A stretch of DNA of 64,000 bases, from contig JAFDZM010000093.1 in assembly GCA_018266915.1 (NCBI GenBank), positions 1 through 64,000 on the forward strand, written 5' to 3'. The notes under the pieces were generated by a model, which saw only the letters and a list, made by a program, of their open reading frames with translations, ran no database searches and was not told the DNA's origin. The position numbers and the translations under genes were made by a program. Below are positions 7,730 to 16,590 of the stretch, one piece after another. Source of the DNA: Bacteroidota bacterium. Its GTDB lineage: Bacteria; Bacteroidota; Bacteroidia; Sphingobacteriales; Sphingobacteriaceae. Each line of letters opens with the position of its first letter. Position 1 is the first letter of the stretch.

Positions 7730-10700
7730 TATTTCAACTGCTTCATTATCTCCTCAATGGCTCTATCCAACTGAGGGTCTTTATTCTCCAAACGATCGGT
7801 AAATCCTGTTTTTACATAAATATCAGGTGATACACCTGTCTTCTCAATATCCTTGCCATCCAGTGTATAACAGCCCCATGCCGGTATGCGGTAAAATGAA
7901 CCATCTACCAAGCCGCGACCGGTTGTAAAGATGATCCAGCGGTAAGTTTCTGTACCGATGATCTTACCCAGACCTAAAGCTTTAAAGCCTGTGGCAGTCA
8001 TTTCGCCATCGCTGAGGGTTTGTTCGTTTACCAATAAAATGATCGGTTTGCCGGAAGGCGCAAAATTTGGCTGCGGACTGCGCTGACCGCCACGGTACTG
8101 CCATTGCAGATATGGTCGTTGTGAAAGGAACTGTAAGACAGCATCATGCACATTACCGCCGGTATTATAACGAAGATCGAGAATGAGCGCGTCTTTTTTG
8201 TAGGCATCATCCACCATATCCTGTAAAAACTCCTGTAATGCTTCGGAACCCATATTTTTCATATAGGAATAGGCTATCCGGTTTTTACTTTTCTCGGTAA
8301 CTTCCTTGCGATTGCTCTCTATCCACTCATCATACAGGTTATCACTAAATTGCCCGCCTGACTCAGGATGGATTTTTACTTTTATTTCCCTGCCTTTACG
8401 GTCGAAGGTCAGCTGCAATTCTTTATCCAATGAAGGTTTGGTAAAGTAGATGTTCCGGTCCCGTTTTTCATCAACTGTAATGCCATTTACTTCTTTCAGA
8501 CGGTCACCCGGTTCAACGTTGATCTCCACTTTATCGGCATTACTATTCTTCAGTACCGACTCCACTTTGTAAGGATCATCATTGCTGAATACGATGCCTG
8601 TTTCCATAGTACGGTAATGCAGATTTTTGCTTTCCTCGCTGCCTCCGGAATAGAATCCCTGGTGCGATGAGTTGAGCTCACCTAACATATCGTTCAACAA
8701 TAAGCGCAGATCAGCACGGTTATTCAGATAAGGCAGATAAGTGCTGTAAGTATCATGAACCTTCTTCCAGTCGGTATTATGGAAACCGCCATCATAATAA
8801 TTTTCTTCCAATCCAGCCCATGCTTCATCAAACATCTGCCTGAACTCGCTTGCCAAATCACGGTCAAATTTAAAATTGACATCGATTTTATCCAGCTTGG
8901 TATTGTCAATATTAAGCGTGTAGATGTTCCCCTGGGCTATTAAAAAGTATTTGTCTTTAGCTGCAGAAATATCAAATCCACGGGCATCTACGCCAGTAAT
9001 CTTTTCTGTTTTGGGGTCTTCAAATGGCTGCAAAGTGGTTCTGTAAATCCCCCATTTGCCTTCTTCATAATTAGATGAGAAATACACTAATGTCTTATCG
9101 CCCTTCTGTATCACATAAGGCGAACCCTGATCGCCAAAGCCCGGGCCTATGCGCTCCAATCGCTTCATCAGGTCTTCGGTGTTGATCACAATATCAGAAG
9201 GTGCTTTCGGCGCAGGCTGCTTAGATAAAGGCTTCTTTTTAGTTTTTGCTGCAGTGTCTTTTTTATCCTCTTTAAACAGGTCGTTAAACTTATCTATGCG
9301 GAAAGCCTCATCAAACTTTTGAAGCGGCATACGATAAATATGGATATCACGTGCGCCATAAGGGAAGTCTGGGTACAAGCGCGATGAGCTGAAATATATA
9401 TATTTTCCATCAGGTGACCAATACGGTTCCGATTCCGAAACGCCACTGTTGGTCAGGTTTAGAGTTTTACCGGAATGAATATCATAAACAAAAATATCCG
9501 ACTCGAAATTTCTGTGCGCATTATAAACCACATACTGACCATTCGGTGAAATATAAGGCTGAGAGTTTTCAATCCCCCAAATCTCATCTTTGGCAATCGT
9601 TTTGATTTCCATCGATTTTAGGTCGATCAACTTTACTTCTTCACGACCGCTCAGATAAACGCCTTGTGTATGATCTTTGTTAACGCTGATGGCACGGTTG
9701 TTCTGCTTTTCATTAGTGATCTGTTTTTCTGTCCCAGAACCATCTGCCTCAACAGTATACCAGTTGTAATATCCACCCAAGGTCTGGCTGAATATCAATG
9801 ATTTGCTGTCTGGTAACCATTTTACCTCGGTCACACGTTCTGCATTGCCACGCTCTATCTGGCGAACAAATTTGCCTTCCACATCACTTACAAACAGCTC
9901 ACCGCGTGATACAAAAGCCAGTTTTTTGCCATCGGGCGATACATCCACCGCATCAATTTTGCCTTGCACGTTAAATTCTTTGTCCTTTGGCAATACATCG
10001 TTGCGGAAGATGGTAAAGCTCAACCTTTGAGTCTGCTTGGAAGCGACATCGTACACAAATAGCTGGTAATCTTTCTCAAAAACAATTTTCTCGCCATTTG
10101 CGCTAACAAAAGGTCTTTTAATAGAAGTTGGAAATTGAGTTAAAGAAGTCTTTTTACCATCCACGAAAGTGTAGAGGTTATATTCTCCGTTTCCTTCGTC
10201 AGATACAAAGTAGATATTGCCTTTTTGGTCCAGCGTAGTCCAGAAATCTTTGCCGATCCAATTGGTATATTGCTTGTAAGCTTTAGTTTTTGGATTGTAA
10301 GATTGAATATCAGGGTTGTAAGCACCTTTATAATGTTTACGGTTTGAGAAGAAATTACTTTCCCAGGTATCGCTGAAAAACAGTTCGCCGGTTAGCGGAT
10401 GCTCTACCACGCCGTGAATGGTATTAAAATAATTGCCGAACACACGTTTTGGCGTACCGCCTTCCAATCCGATTTTATACTCGCTGAAGGCATTGTAACG
10501 ATTGGAATTAAAGTAAATAGATTTTGAATCCCAGCTCCATGAATCGACTTCATCATTAGCATCGCTGAAGGTAATTTGTTTAACTTCGCCGCCTGCCATA
10601 GGCATGATGAAGACATCATTATTGCCAAACTGATTGGAGGAAAAAGCCAACCACTTGCCATCGGGTGATACATGTGCGTGGGTCTCTTCGCCGGGCATAG

Positions 10701-10887
10701 CGGTTAAACGTACTGCTGCTGAGCCGTTCAGGTCGGCCTTCCAGAGATCGCCTTCATAACTGAAGATCACCGTTTTGCTGTCAGGCGTTAATGTGGGATA
10801 GGAGGCGAAATATACCCCCTTGTCTTGTGCTTTTGTAAGATTTTGAACCAGGAATGCGGATAGAAGGATCAGGTATAGTTTTTTCAT
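7729..10887 (-). CDS. Tricorn protease homologue (S41 family)
   Basis: Secreted or periplasmic tricorn-type serine protease of 1052 residues. A signal peptide (first about 20 residues, ending TKAQ) precedes two WD40/PD40-like beta-propellers (roughly 25-330 and 330-620, with repeats such as SPDGKWLAFSSN, SPDGKKLAFVSR and SPDGKYIYFSSS). A helical C1 region, a PDZ domain near 770-850 and the C2 core follow. The catalytic residues of the tricorn family are all visible: the SSH pair near residue 742, the nucleophile in TLSDGEM near 959, and the Glu in DIEKTGVSPD near 1014. It is expected to cut peptides into short oligopeptides. The gene lies only about 40 bases from the divergent GT4 gene. Confidence 0.93.
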   Translation of the reverse strand: MKKLYLILLSAFLVQNLTKAQDKGVYFASYPTLTPDSKTVIFSYEGDLWKADLNGSAAVRLTAMPGEETHAHVSPDGKWLAFSSNQFGNNDVFIMPMAGGEVKQITFSDANDEVDSWSWDSKSIYFNSNRYNAFSEYKIGLEGGTPKRVFGNYFNTIHGVVEHPLTGELFFSDTWESNFFSNRKHYKGAYNPDIQSYNPKTKAYKQYTNWIGKDFWTTLDQKGNIYFVSDEGNGEYNLYTFVDGKKTSLTQFPTSIKRPFVSANGEKIVFEKDYQLFVYDVASKQTQRLSFTIFRNDVLPKDKEFNVQGKIDAVDVSPDGKKLAFVSRGELFVSDVEGKFVRQIERGNAERVTEVKWLPDSKSLIFSQTLGGYYNWYTVEADGSGTEKQITNEKQNNRAISVNKDHTQGVYLSGREEVKLIDLKSMEIKTIAKDEIWGIENSQPYISPNGQYVVYNAHRNFESDIFVYDIHSGKTLNLTNSGVSESEPYWSPDGKYIYFSSSRLYPDFPYGARDIHIYRMPLQKFDEAFRIDKFNDLFKEDKKDTAAKTKKKPLSKQPAPKAPSDIVINTEDLMKRLERIGPGFGDQGSPYVIQKGDKTLVYFSSNYEEGKWGIYRTTLQPFEDPKTEKITGVDARGFDISAAKDKYFLIAQGNIYTLNIDNTKLDKIDVNFKFDRDLASEFRQMFDEAWAGLEENYYDGGFHNTDWKKVHDTYSTYLPYLNNRADLRLLLNDMLGELNSSHQGFYSGGSEESKNLHYRTMETGIVFSNDDPYKVESVLKNSNADKVEINVEPGDRLKEVNGITVDEKRDRNIYFTKPSLDKELQLTFDRKGREIKVKIHPESGGQFSDNLYDEWIESNRKEVTEKSKNRIAYSYMKNMGSEALQEFLQDMVDDAYKKDALILDLRYNTGGNVHDAVLQFLSQRPYLQWQYRGGQRSPQPNFAPSGKPIILLVNEQTLSDGEMTATGFKALGLGKIIGTETYRWIIFTTGRGLVDGSFYRIPAWGCYTLDGKDIEKTGVSPDIYVKTGFTDRLENKDPQLDRAIEEIMKQLK

Positions 10888-10917
10888 GCGTCGAAATTTA
10901 TTTGAACTGAATAAATG

Positions 10918-10925
10918 TATTTTTG
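10918..10925 (+). promoter_or_regulatory. -7 box placed 4 bases before the GT4 start
   Basis: TATTTTTG fits TAnnTTTG exactly and is followed by GGAC and then the ATG at 10930. It predicts a leaderless transcript. It also excludes the in-frame ATG at 10915, which lies upstream of the box. Confidence 0.45.
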
Positions 10926-10929
10926 GGAC

Positions 10930-12192
10930 ATGCTAAAAGTAGTGCATTTAAATACCTACGATGGTAACGGCGGCGCAGGACGTGCCTGTATACGGCTTAA
11001 CCGTGCACTATTAAGCCAAAATATTGATTCTAAAATTATTGTACACTATAAATTTGGAAAAAACCCGCAGATAGGTGACTTTAACACAAATTTGATTCAA
11101 AAAGCGTGGACAGCAGCTACTATCCTACTTGAAAGAGCATGGGCCAAACGCTATCTGAAGGCAGTTAAAACGCCATTTTCATTTACCTGGTTCGGGCGTT
11201 CGGTTATCCACCACCCGGATGTGAAAAATGCAGATATTATTCACCTTCATTGGATAAATCATGGTTTCTTAAACCCCAGGCACGTTGCAGAAATAGCAAA
11301 ACTGAATAAGCCTGTAGTTTGGACCTTTCACGATAGCAACGCCTTTACGGGAGGCTGCCACGTGCGCTATACCTGCGATCATTTTGAGCGCGAATGCGGT
11401 GATTGCCCATTGCTGAAAAATGCATCGCCTGATGATTATTCTCATCGCATATGGAAACAGAAAAATGAAGCTTACCAAAAGTTAGGCTTTGATGTAATCG
11501 CTCCAAGTAGCTGGATGAAGAGTTCTATTTTAAGAAGTAGCCTGCTGAAGGATAAATCGATCAATCAGATCCCTAACACGTTGGAGACCGATATTTTTAA
11601 GCCACAGGATAAAACGGAGGCCAAAAGGGAAGCCGGACTGCCCGAAGATAAATTCATTTTGCTTAGCGGATTCATGCCGTCGCGCAAGGATATGCATAAG
11701 GGGACAAGCTATCTACTTGAAAGTTTGGAGTTATTAAAGACAAGATTAGGTGAAAAAGCTGATCAGGTTGAACTGGTAGTTTTTGGAAATAGGGACGATA
11801 AGAACCTGCCTGATTTTCCATTCAAAACCAGGTTTTTGGGTAAGATCAATAATGATGGGCAACTGGCGACTTGCTATGCAGCAGCAGATGCTTTTTTGAT
11901 ACCATCGCTTGAAGATAATTTACCATATACCGTAATGGAAAGCTTATCCTGCGGTACCCCGGTGATTGCATTCACAACTGGCGGTATCCCCGATATGGTG
12001 ACACATGAAAAGAACGGGTATTTGGCAACTTATCGCTCATCAGAAAGTTTTGCTGATGGGATGGAATGGATGATCAATCATCCGGATAGGGAACAATTGA
12101 ACCAAAATGCCAGGCAAACAGTGATGGATAAGTTTTCAGAGCAGATTATTGCGCAAAAGCATATCGATCTATATAAACAGTTAACACATTGA
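10930..12192 (+). CDS. Glycosyltransferase family 4
   Basis: GT-B glycosyltransferase of about 420 residues. The N-terminus MLKVVHLNTYDGNGGAGRAC matches the glycine-rich acceptor-side start of GT4 enzymes. A middle block (VVWTFHDSNAFTGGCHVRYT, then CDHFERECGDCP) has a cysteine cluster often seen in Bacteroidota GT4 proteins. The C-terminal GT4 motif EDNLPYTVMESLSCGTPVIA carries the E-x7-E residues that bind the nucleotide sugar. The ATG at 10930 is preferred over 10915 because it fits both the family and the promoter. It is followed by a word-repeat element and then a GT2 gene, and probably acts in exopolysaccharide assembly. Confidence 0.9.
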   Translation: MLKVVHLNTYDGNGGAGRACIRLNRALLSQNIDSKIIVHYKFGKNPQIGDFNTNLIQKAWTAATILLERAWAKRYLKAVKTPFSFTWFGRSVIHHPDVKNADIIHLHWINHGFLNPRHVAEIAKLNKPVVWTFHDSNAFTGGCHVRYTCDHFERECGDCPLLKNASPDDYSHRIWKQKNEAYQKLGFDVIAPSSWMKSSILRSSLLKDKSINQIPNTLETDIFKPQDKTEAKREAGLPEDKFILLSGFMPSRKDMHKGTSYLLESLELLKTRLGEKADQVELVVFGNRDDKNLPDFPFKTRFLGKINNDGQLATCYAAADAFLIPSLEDNLPYTVMESLSCGTPVIAFTTGGIPDMVTHEKNGYLATYRSSESFADGMEWMINHPDREQLNQNARQTVMDKFSEQIIAQKHIDLYKQLTH

Positions 12193-12290
12193 GTTCTTTG
12201 TGTACTTTGTGATAACCTTTGTGTTCTCTGTGGTTAAGTAATTCAACCACAAAGGGCACTGAGAAATTACACAAAGAGCACAGAGACTTA
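12193..12290. repeat. Word-repeat inverted element, CTTTGTG family
   Basis: It starts directly after the GT4 stop. The left arm (about 12194-12234) repeats the word CTTTGTG four times with small changes (ttctttgtgtactttgtg and so on, ending CTGTGGTT). The right arm (about 12245-12288) begins AACCACAAAGGGCACTGAG and repeats the reverse-complement word CACAAAG/CACAGAG. About 10 bases (aagtaattc) separate the arms. It fills nearly all of the space between two glycosyltransferase genes. Similar CTTTGTG strings are known informally from many Bacteroidota genomes. Confidence 0.75.
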
Positions 12291-12304
12291 TCTAAAATAA
12301 TTTT

Positions 12305-13054
12305 ATGTTTCAACCGAAATTAAGCGTCATTACCGTTGTGTTTAATAATGCAAGGGACATTGAGCGGACGATGCTTTCGGTTTTGGATCAGACTTACGCT
12401 AACATTGAATATATCGTTATTGATGGCGCTTCAAATGATGGTACTTTAGATATTATCCGCAAATACCGCGACCGCATTAAACTAATCAGTGAAAAGGATA
12501 ATGGCATTTACGACGCCATGAACAAAGGCCTCAACATGGCCACTGGCGATTACGTGTTGTTCATGAATTCGGGTGATGAGATATACACAAGGGATACTGT
12601 AACCAAAGTTTTTGCAACTGCCGAGGATGCAGATATCTATTATGGCGAAACGGAAATGATTAACGATGATGGCGAAAGCTTAGGCCAGCGTCGGCATAAA
12701 GCACCTGAGAAATTTACCTGGCGAAGCTTTAAATATGGAATGAGTGTAAGCCACCAGGCTATCTATATCAAACGCTCACTAACCGAGCGTTACAGTATGC
12801 GCTACCATTTAAGTGCCGATATCGATTGGATCATTCGTGCTGCTAAAAAGGCTAAAAAGATCGTCAAAGTCGATGGCTATGTGGCCAAATACCTGGTAGG
12901 AGGGATGTCAAAAAAACGGCACCGCGAAAGCCTGGTTGAACGATTTGCTATTATGTCCCATTACTACGGACCGTTATTAACAGTATTCTACCATCTGGTA
13001 ATTGCTTTTAGGCTGGGATGGTATTGGTTGAAGCATAAAAGGACCAATGATTAA
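12305..13054 (+). CDS. Glycosyltransferase family 2
   Basis: 249-residue GT-A enzyme of the WcaA-like GT2 family. The N-terminal strand KLSVITVVFNNARDIERTM, the IEYIVIDGASNDGT nucleotide site, the KDNGIYDAMNKGLNMATGDY block and the FMNSGD metal motif are all present. A C-terminal hydrophobic segment (LLTVFYHLVIAFRLGWYWL) may bind the membrane. It lies 112 bases after the GT4 gene, separated by a repeat element, and ends in a bidirectional terminator. Likely adds a sugar to a surface glycan; the sugar is unknown. Confidence 0.9.
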   Translation: MFQPKLSVITVVFNNARDIERTMLSVLDQTYANIEYIVIDGASNDGTLDIIRKYRDRIKLISEKDNGIYDAMNKGLNMATGDYVLFMNSGDEIYTRDTVTKVFATAEDADIYYGETEMINDDGESLGQRRHKAPEKFTWRSFKYGMSVSHQAIYIKRSLTERYSMRYHLSADIDWIIRAAKKAKKIVKVDGYVAKYLVGGMSKKRHRESLVERFAIMSHYYGPLLTVFYHLVIAFRLGWYWLKHKRTND

Positions 13055-13070
13055 TCAACAATAATGGACA

Positions 13071-13110
13071 AAAAATAGCGATGAGTTTTAAACCCATCGC
13101 TATTTTTTTT
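13071..13110. terminator. Bidirectional terminator
   Basis: AAAAATAGCGATG (13071-13083) pairs perfectly with CATCGCTATTTTT (13095-13107), extended inward after one mismatch by GTTT/AAAC pairs. A and T runs on the two sides make it work in both directions, serving the GT2 gene and the convergent YfhO-like gene. Confidence 0.9.
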
Positions 13111-13122
13111 GATAAGCTGTTG

Positions 13123-15618
13123 TTACGCAGCCTTTTTCTCGTCTTCAGGCTTCCTTTTAACGCCGGTATAGATTGCACCACCTAACGCTAACACAAGAAG
13201 GATAGAACCTGCTAGTGATATTTTCTCACCTGTATAGTAAGATGCCGGGTGGAATATAAATTCGACAGTGTGATTGCCTACCGGAATCACAGCTGCACGT
13301 AAAATGTAGTCAGCGCGGAAATATGGCGACTCCTTCCCATCTATATACATTTTCCAGCCTTTATTATAATAAACTTCAGAAAATACAGCAACTGAATTGG
13401 TACTACTACTGCTTTTGTAAGTCATATCATCAGGTGAATACTTTGTAAGTGTTATACTTGCATTGATTGGTACCTGGGGTTTTGCTTGCTCTATTTGAGT
13501 CTTGAAGCTCTGATCTACTATAGCTTTGTCTTTTGGAGAAAAGGCAGTGATCGCCTTCATTTCATCGTCGGCATTTTTTGCATACTCAATATCCTTTACA
13601 AACCAGGCATGCCCGCAAGCAGTTTCGTTGCGTACCATGTTCAAGTTTCCCGTTTTTGGATCCTGTGTAATAATGTATTTCACATTAAACATATCCACGA
13701 TATCATGATTGAGCGACTTTGTAAATTGATTATCGATGATTTCCTCCATACGCTTCATTCTTGCCGCGCTGTAACCCCAAATCGTTTTATGGAAAAATGG
13801 CGTAGTAAGGTCGAATTTTGGCGCTTGGGTTAGGTCGACTACCCTGAAATCCGGATCAGTATCTTTTTGGATAAATTGATCGACTTCACGAGGTTTGGGT
13901 GCGGTCACATCCTGTTTATCAGCAAAACTATCCTCTCTCAGGTAACGCTTATCGATCTGCCACAGATCAACAAGTATAAGAGCCAGAAAAGCAATTGACA
14001 ATACAGTAACATTAATCTTTTCTTTGATAAATGCGAACAAAATACCAAAGGTGATCACCAGGAATACCATTGCTCGGATAGCGTCAGCACGCTCAAGACT
14101 TTCGCGGTCGCGTACCAAAGCGCTCATAATAACATTAGCATTACCGCTGTCACCTTTAAGCACCTGGGTTAGCTCTTTCACAGTTGTGGCCTGATCGCTT
14201 GCTTTAAAACTAAGGAACAGATCGGGGAATACGATCAGTATCAGCGTAAGGCCACCTAGTATATAGAAAGTCAGCTTCAATTTCTTTAATATCTCGGCTT
14301 TGTTAGTTGAAATTGATGCTTCGTTGAGTGCTAACAAAGCAAGAATCGGAACACATAACCCCGTTACGGAAAGCACGGATTCGATAGCCCTGAACTTATT
14401 ATACAGCGGGAAATAATTAAAGAACAGATCTGATACGTAAGGGAATGAATAACCAAAAGATAATAGAATGGTTAGAACTACGGATGCCAGCAACCACCAT
14501 TTGACACGGCTTCTTACAATGAATAATCCAAAGATGAACAGGAAGCAAATTACTGCACCAAAATAATGTGGCCCGCTTGTAGACGGTTTATCACCCCAAA
14601 AAGTATTTAATCGCAGACCAATGCTGGCCAACTGTTGCAAAGCATTAGGAATCTGTTCCTGTGGAACACCTGCTGTAACAAGGGCTTTATTTAATTCAGA
14701 ATTTTGCAGATCGAGCGATGAAAGACCAGTCTCGCCACCGTAAGCATTAGGCACCAGGAAGGTAAAAGTTTCGCCTACATTCTGGCTGTATTCGTACGCA
14801 TATTTCTTATCCAGGCCATTGCTCGGCTCTGTAGAGTGCTGGGTTAGATTTGACTTTCCACGAATACTGTCCTTACCATATTCATACGTGCTCCATAATG
14901 ATGAGGCATTCACCATTAAAGCGATAAGCGCTGCGCCACCCAAAAAAGCCATAGCTTTTAGGAATGGTTGTGTTGCTTTGGCCTTAATTGCATGATATAG
15001 TTCAATGCCAATAAGTATTAACAGAATAATCAGCAAATAATAGGTCATCTGGACGTGATTGGCCCTTATTTCCATTGCTAGAAATAGGGCTGTTAACGAT
15101 CCGCCGAGCCAATATCGTCCTCTTAAGGTCAGTATAATACTTGCCAGTATTGGCGCAAAGAATGATATTGCAAACGCCTGGTTTGAGTGTCCGGCAACCA
15201 GTAAAATGATATTATAAGAAGAAAAAGCAAAAGCTATTGACCCAGCAGCTGCTAACCATGGATTCAGCTTAAGGACTGTAAATAGAAAATATGCTCCGAA
15301 TATCAGGAGAAATATATTGTAAAGCGGATCGGGGAAAGCGTTTACTACGCCTTGCACTAACCAGGTAGTGATGTTGCTTGGATATCGTGCCCAAATCTGG
15401 TATGCAGGCATACCGCCGAATATTTGGTTTGTCCAAAGAATGGTGGTATCTCGTGCACGGTAATCATTAATTTCTTTTTGGGTCGATTGAGCGCCTATTA
15501 CGTCAGTTTGGCCTAGGGTTTTACCCTGGAAAGCTGGTGCGAAGTAAACAAAACAAACTACCAGTAATATTGCGATAACTACAAAATGGACGCCATTTTT
15601 CTTGAACCAGTTATTCAT
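13123..15618 (-). CDS. YfhO family membrane protein
   Basis: 831-residue polytopic membrane protein of the YfhO family (GT-C-like fold; in Firmicutes members glycosylate lipoteichoic acid, whereas the Bacteroidota role is not established). The N-terminus has one helix (VHFVVIAILLVVCFVYFAPA) followed by a large extracytoplasmic loop with the QIFGGMPAYQIWARYPSN motif. About a dozen helices follow, then a soluble C-terminal domain (roughly 590-800) with VAVFSEVYYNKGWKMYIDGK, the family's hallmark region, and a last helix. The KK-rich tail EDEKKAA is cytosolic. It has its own minus-strand promoter. Confidence 0.9.
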   Translation of the reverse strand: MNNWFKKNGVHFVVIAILLVVCFVYFAPAFQGKTLGQTDVIGAQSTQKEINDYRARDTTILWTNQIFGGMPAYQIWARYPSNITTWLVQGVVNAFPDPLYNIFLLIFGAYFLFTVLKLNPWLAAAGSIAFAFSSYNIILLVAGHSNQAFAISFFAPILASIILTLRGRYWLGGSLTALFLAMEIRANHVQMTYYLLIILLILIGIELYHAIKAKATQPFLKAMAFLGGAALIALMVNASSLWSTYEYGKDSIRGKSNLTQHSTEPSNGLDKKYAYEYSQNVGETFTFLVPNAYGGETGLSSLDLQNSELNKALVTAGVPQEQIPNALQQLASIGLRLNTFWGDKPSTSGPHYFGAVICFLFIFGLFIVRSRVKWWLLASVVLTILLSFGYSFPYVSDLFFNYFPLYNKFRAIESVLSVTGLCVPILALLALNEASISTNKAEILKKLKLTFYILGGLTLILIVFPDLFLSFKASDQATTVKELTQVLKGDSGNANVIMSALVRDRESLERADAIRAMVFLVITFGILFAFIKEKINVTVLSIAFLALILVDLWQIDKRYLREDSFADKQDVTAPKPREVDQFIQKDTDPDFRVVDLTQAPKFDLTTPFFHKTIWGYSAARMKRMEEIIDNQFTKSLNHDIVDMFNVKYIITQDPKTGNLNMVRNETACGHAWFVKDIEYAKNADDEMKAITAFSPKDKAIVDQSFKTQIEQAKPQVPINASITLTKYSPDDMTYKSSSSTNSVAVFSEVYYNKGWKMYIDGKESPYFRADYILRAAVIPVGNHTVEFIFHPASYYTGEKISLAGSILLVLALGGAIYTGVKRKPEDEKKAA

Positions 15619-15649
15619 TTAAGTTTTTTGAATGTGATAATACAATCCC

Positions 15650-15657
15650 CAAAAATA
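15650..15657 (-). promoter_or_regulatory. -7 box of the yfhO-like gene
   Basis: On the minus strand TATTTTTG matches TAnnTTTG exactly, 31 bases before the ATG at 15618. Confidence 0.5.
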
Positions 15658-15777
15658 GAAATTTGACTGAGAAAAGGAATTATAATTAATTAGTCGGGAA
15701 GTCTGTTTAAGTTGGAAAGTCAGAAAGAGCGTTTGTGCTAAGATGCTGTTTAGCAATTGCTAAATCAAATTGTAATA

Positions 15778-16059
15778 TTAAAACATCAGGAATAAGAGCG
15801 GCAGTCCTGCAAGGCCAATAATGTAAGCCGTAAGTGAAACTTTGTCGTAGTCTTCCCAATTTTTGTAGAGACTAAAAGCATTATATACTGCCAGTAAACC
15901 CAGAATAACCCAAAAGAACCAATGAATATGATGGTGAGAAGTAAAAATAGCTAAACCACCTGCCACTATTACATAATTGGTGGTTATAATAGTAAACGAC
16001 GCCGGCGTACCGAAATGCCTGCGCTTAAATACGGTGGGCAACTCATTGGGATCCCTCAT
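15778..16059 (-). CDS. Small membrane protein, three predicted helices
   Basis: 93-residue protein not assigned to a named family. The start RDPNELPTVFKRRHFGTPAS is polar and is followed by three hydrophobic segments (FTIITTNYVIVAGGLAIFTS, HWFFWVILGLLAVYNAFSLY and VSLTAYIIGLAGLPLLFLMF). An HHHIHW cluster sits between the first two helices and could bind a metal. Its ATG overlaps the TGA of the DUF4834 gene by four bases, so the two are one operon. Function unknown. Confidence 0.75.
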   Translation of the reverse strand: MRDPNELPTVFKRRHFGTPASFTIITTNYVIVAGGLAIFTSHHHIHWFFWVILGLLAVYNAFSLYKNWEDYDKVSLTAYIIGLAGLPLLFLMF

Positions 16060-16307
16060 TTTATTTCTTCAAAATCTACAAAGTCTCCTTCTGAATCAGG
16101 TACCTGGCTTTTGGTTTGGGGGATATAATCCACCTTCACCTTCCCATCAGGTTGGTTTTGCGGGCGACGGTATTGCTGTTGTTGCTGACCTTGCTGCTGT
16201 GCCTTATTTACAAAGCTCTGAAAAAGCATAGGCAATAAGATACGAACAAGGCTGCGTATGATATATAATACAAGTATAGATATTAGCAGGAAGCGAATGA
16301 AATACAT
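16056..16307 (-). CDS. DUF4834 family small membrane protein
   Basis: 83 residues: an N-terminal hydrophobic helix (YFIRFLLISILVLYIIRSLV), a glutamine-rich stretch (QQQGQQQQQYRR), and the C-terminal block GKVKVDYIPQTKSQVPDSEG ending DFVDFEEIK, which is characteristic of DUF4834 in Bacteroidota. It is probably anchored in the inner membrane with an acidic cytoplasmic tail. The role is unknown. It is the first gene of a two-gene operon with the 93-residue membrane protein and has an exact -7 box upstream. Confidence 0.85.
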   Translation of the reverse strand: MYFIRFLLISILVLYIIRSLVRILLPMLFQSFVNKAQQQGQQQQQYRRPQNQPDGKVKVDYIPQTKSQVPDSEGDFVDFEEIK

Positions 16308-16328
16308 TGAATTAGAATTTTGGAATTA

Positions 16329-16336
16329 CAAATATA
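16329..16336 (-). promoter_or_regulatory. -7 box of the DUF4834 operon
   Basis: On the minus strand TATATTTG matches TAnnTTTG exactly, 21 bases before the ATG at 16307. Confidence 0.55.
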
Positions 16337-16444
16337 AGTTAATAACGGCTAAAATGTTTTAGTATGATAAATCATCATACATATGACATATTGCTGATGT
16401 GTTTTTAATTGACGTTCATACCGGTTTATTTGTTACAACGGCTT

Positions 16445-16590
16445 GATGTGCAGATATGCAAATGTGCGGATGTGCAGATGGTTTTTACAATTGGGTGAAT
16501 ATGCAAATATGCAGATTAGAAAATGTACAGATTATCTTCAATTCGATAAATCATTTGCACATCTGCACATCCACGCATCTGCACATTAGA
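16445..16590. repeat. Word-repeat inverted element, TGTGCAGATG family, copy 1
   Basis: The left arm (16445-16536) repeats GATGTGCAGATATGCAAATG-like words: gatgtgcagatatgcaaatg, tgcggatgtgcagatgg, atatgcaaatatgcagatt. The right arm (about 16552-16588) carries the reverse-complement words (catttgcacatctgcacatc, then cacgcatctgcacattag). The right end CATCTGCACATTAG includes the TAA stop codon of uvrB (minus strand). The second copy at 38581-38689 has the identical end over the dxs stop. Confidence 0.8.

Noticed and set aside
3556..13054. A complete new biosynthetic or defence system in the polysaccharide region
   Set aside because: All genes fit ordinary flippase, methyltransferase and glycosyltransferase families; no polymerase, nuclease or toxin-antitoxin pattern was seen.
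16362..16380. Imperfect palindrome GTATGATAAATCATCATAC as an operator of the DUF4834 operon
   Set aside because: AT-rich and imperfect, with no second copy in the window and no known regulator site to compare with.
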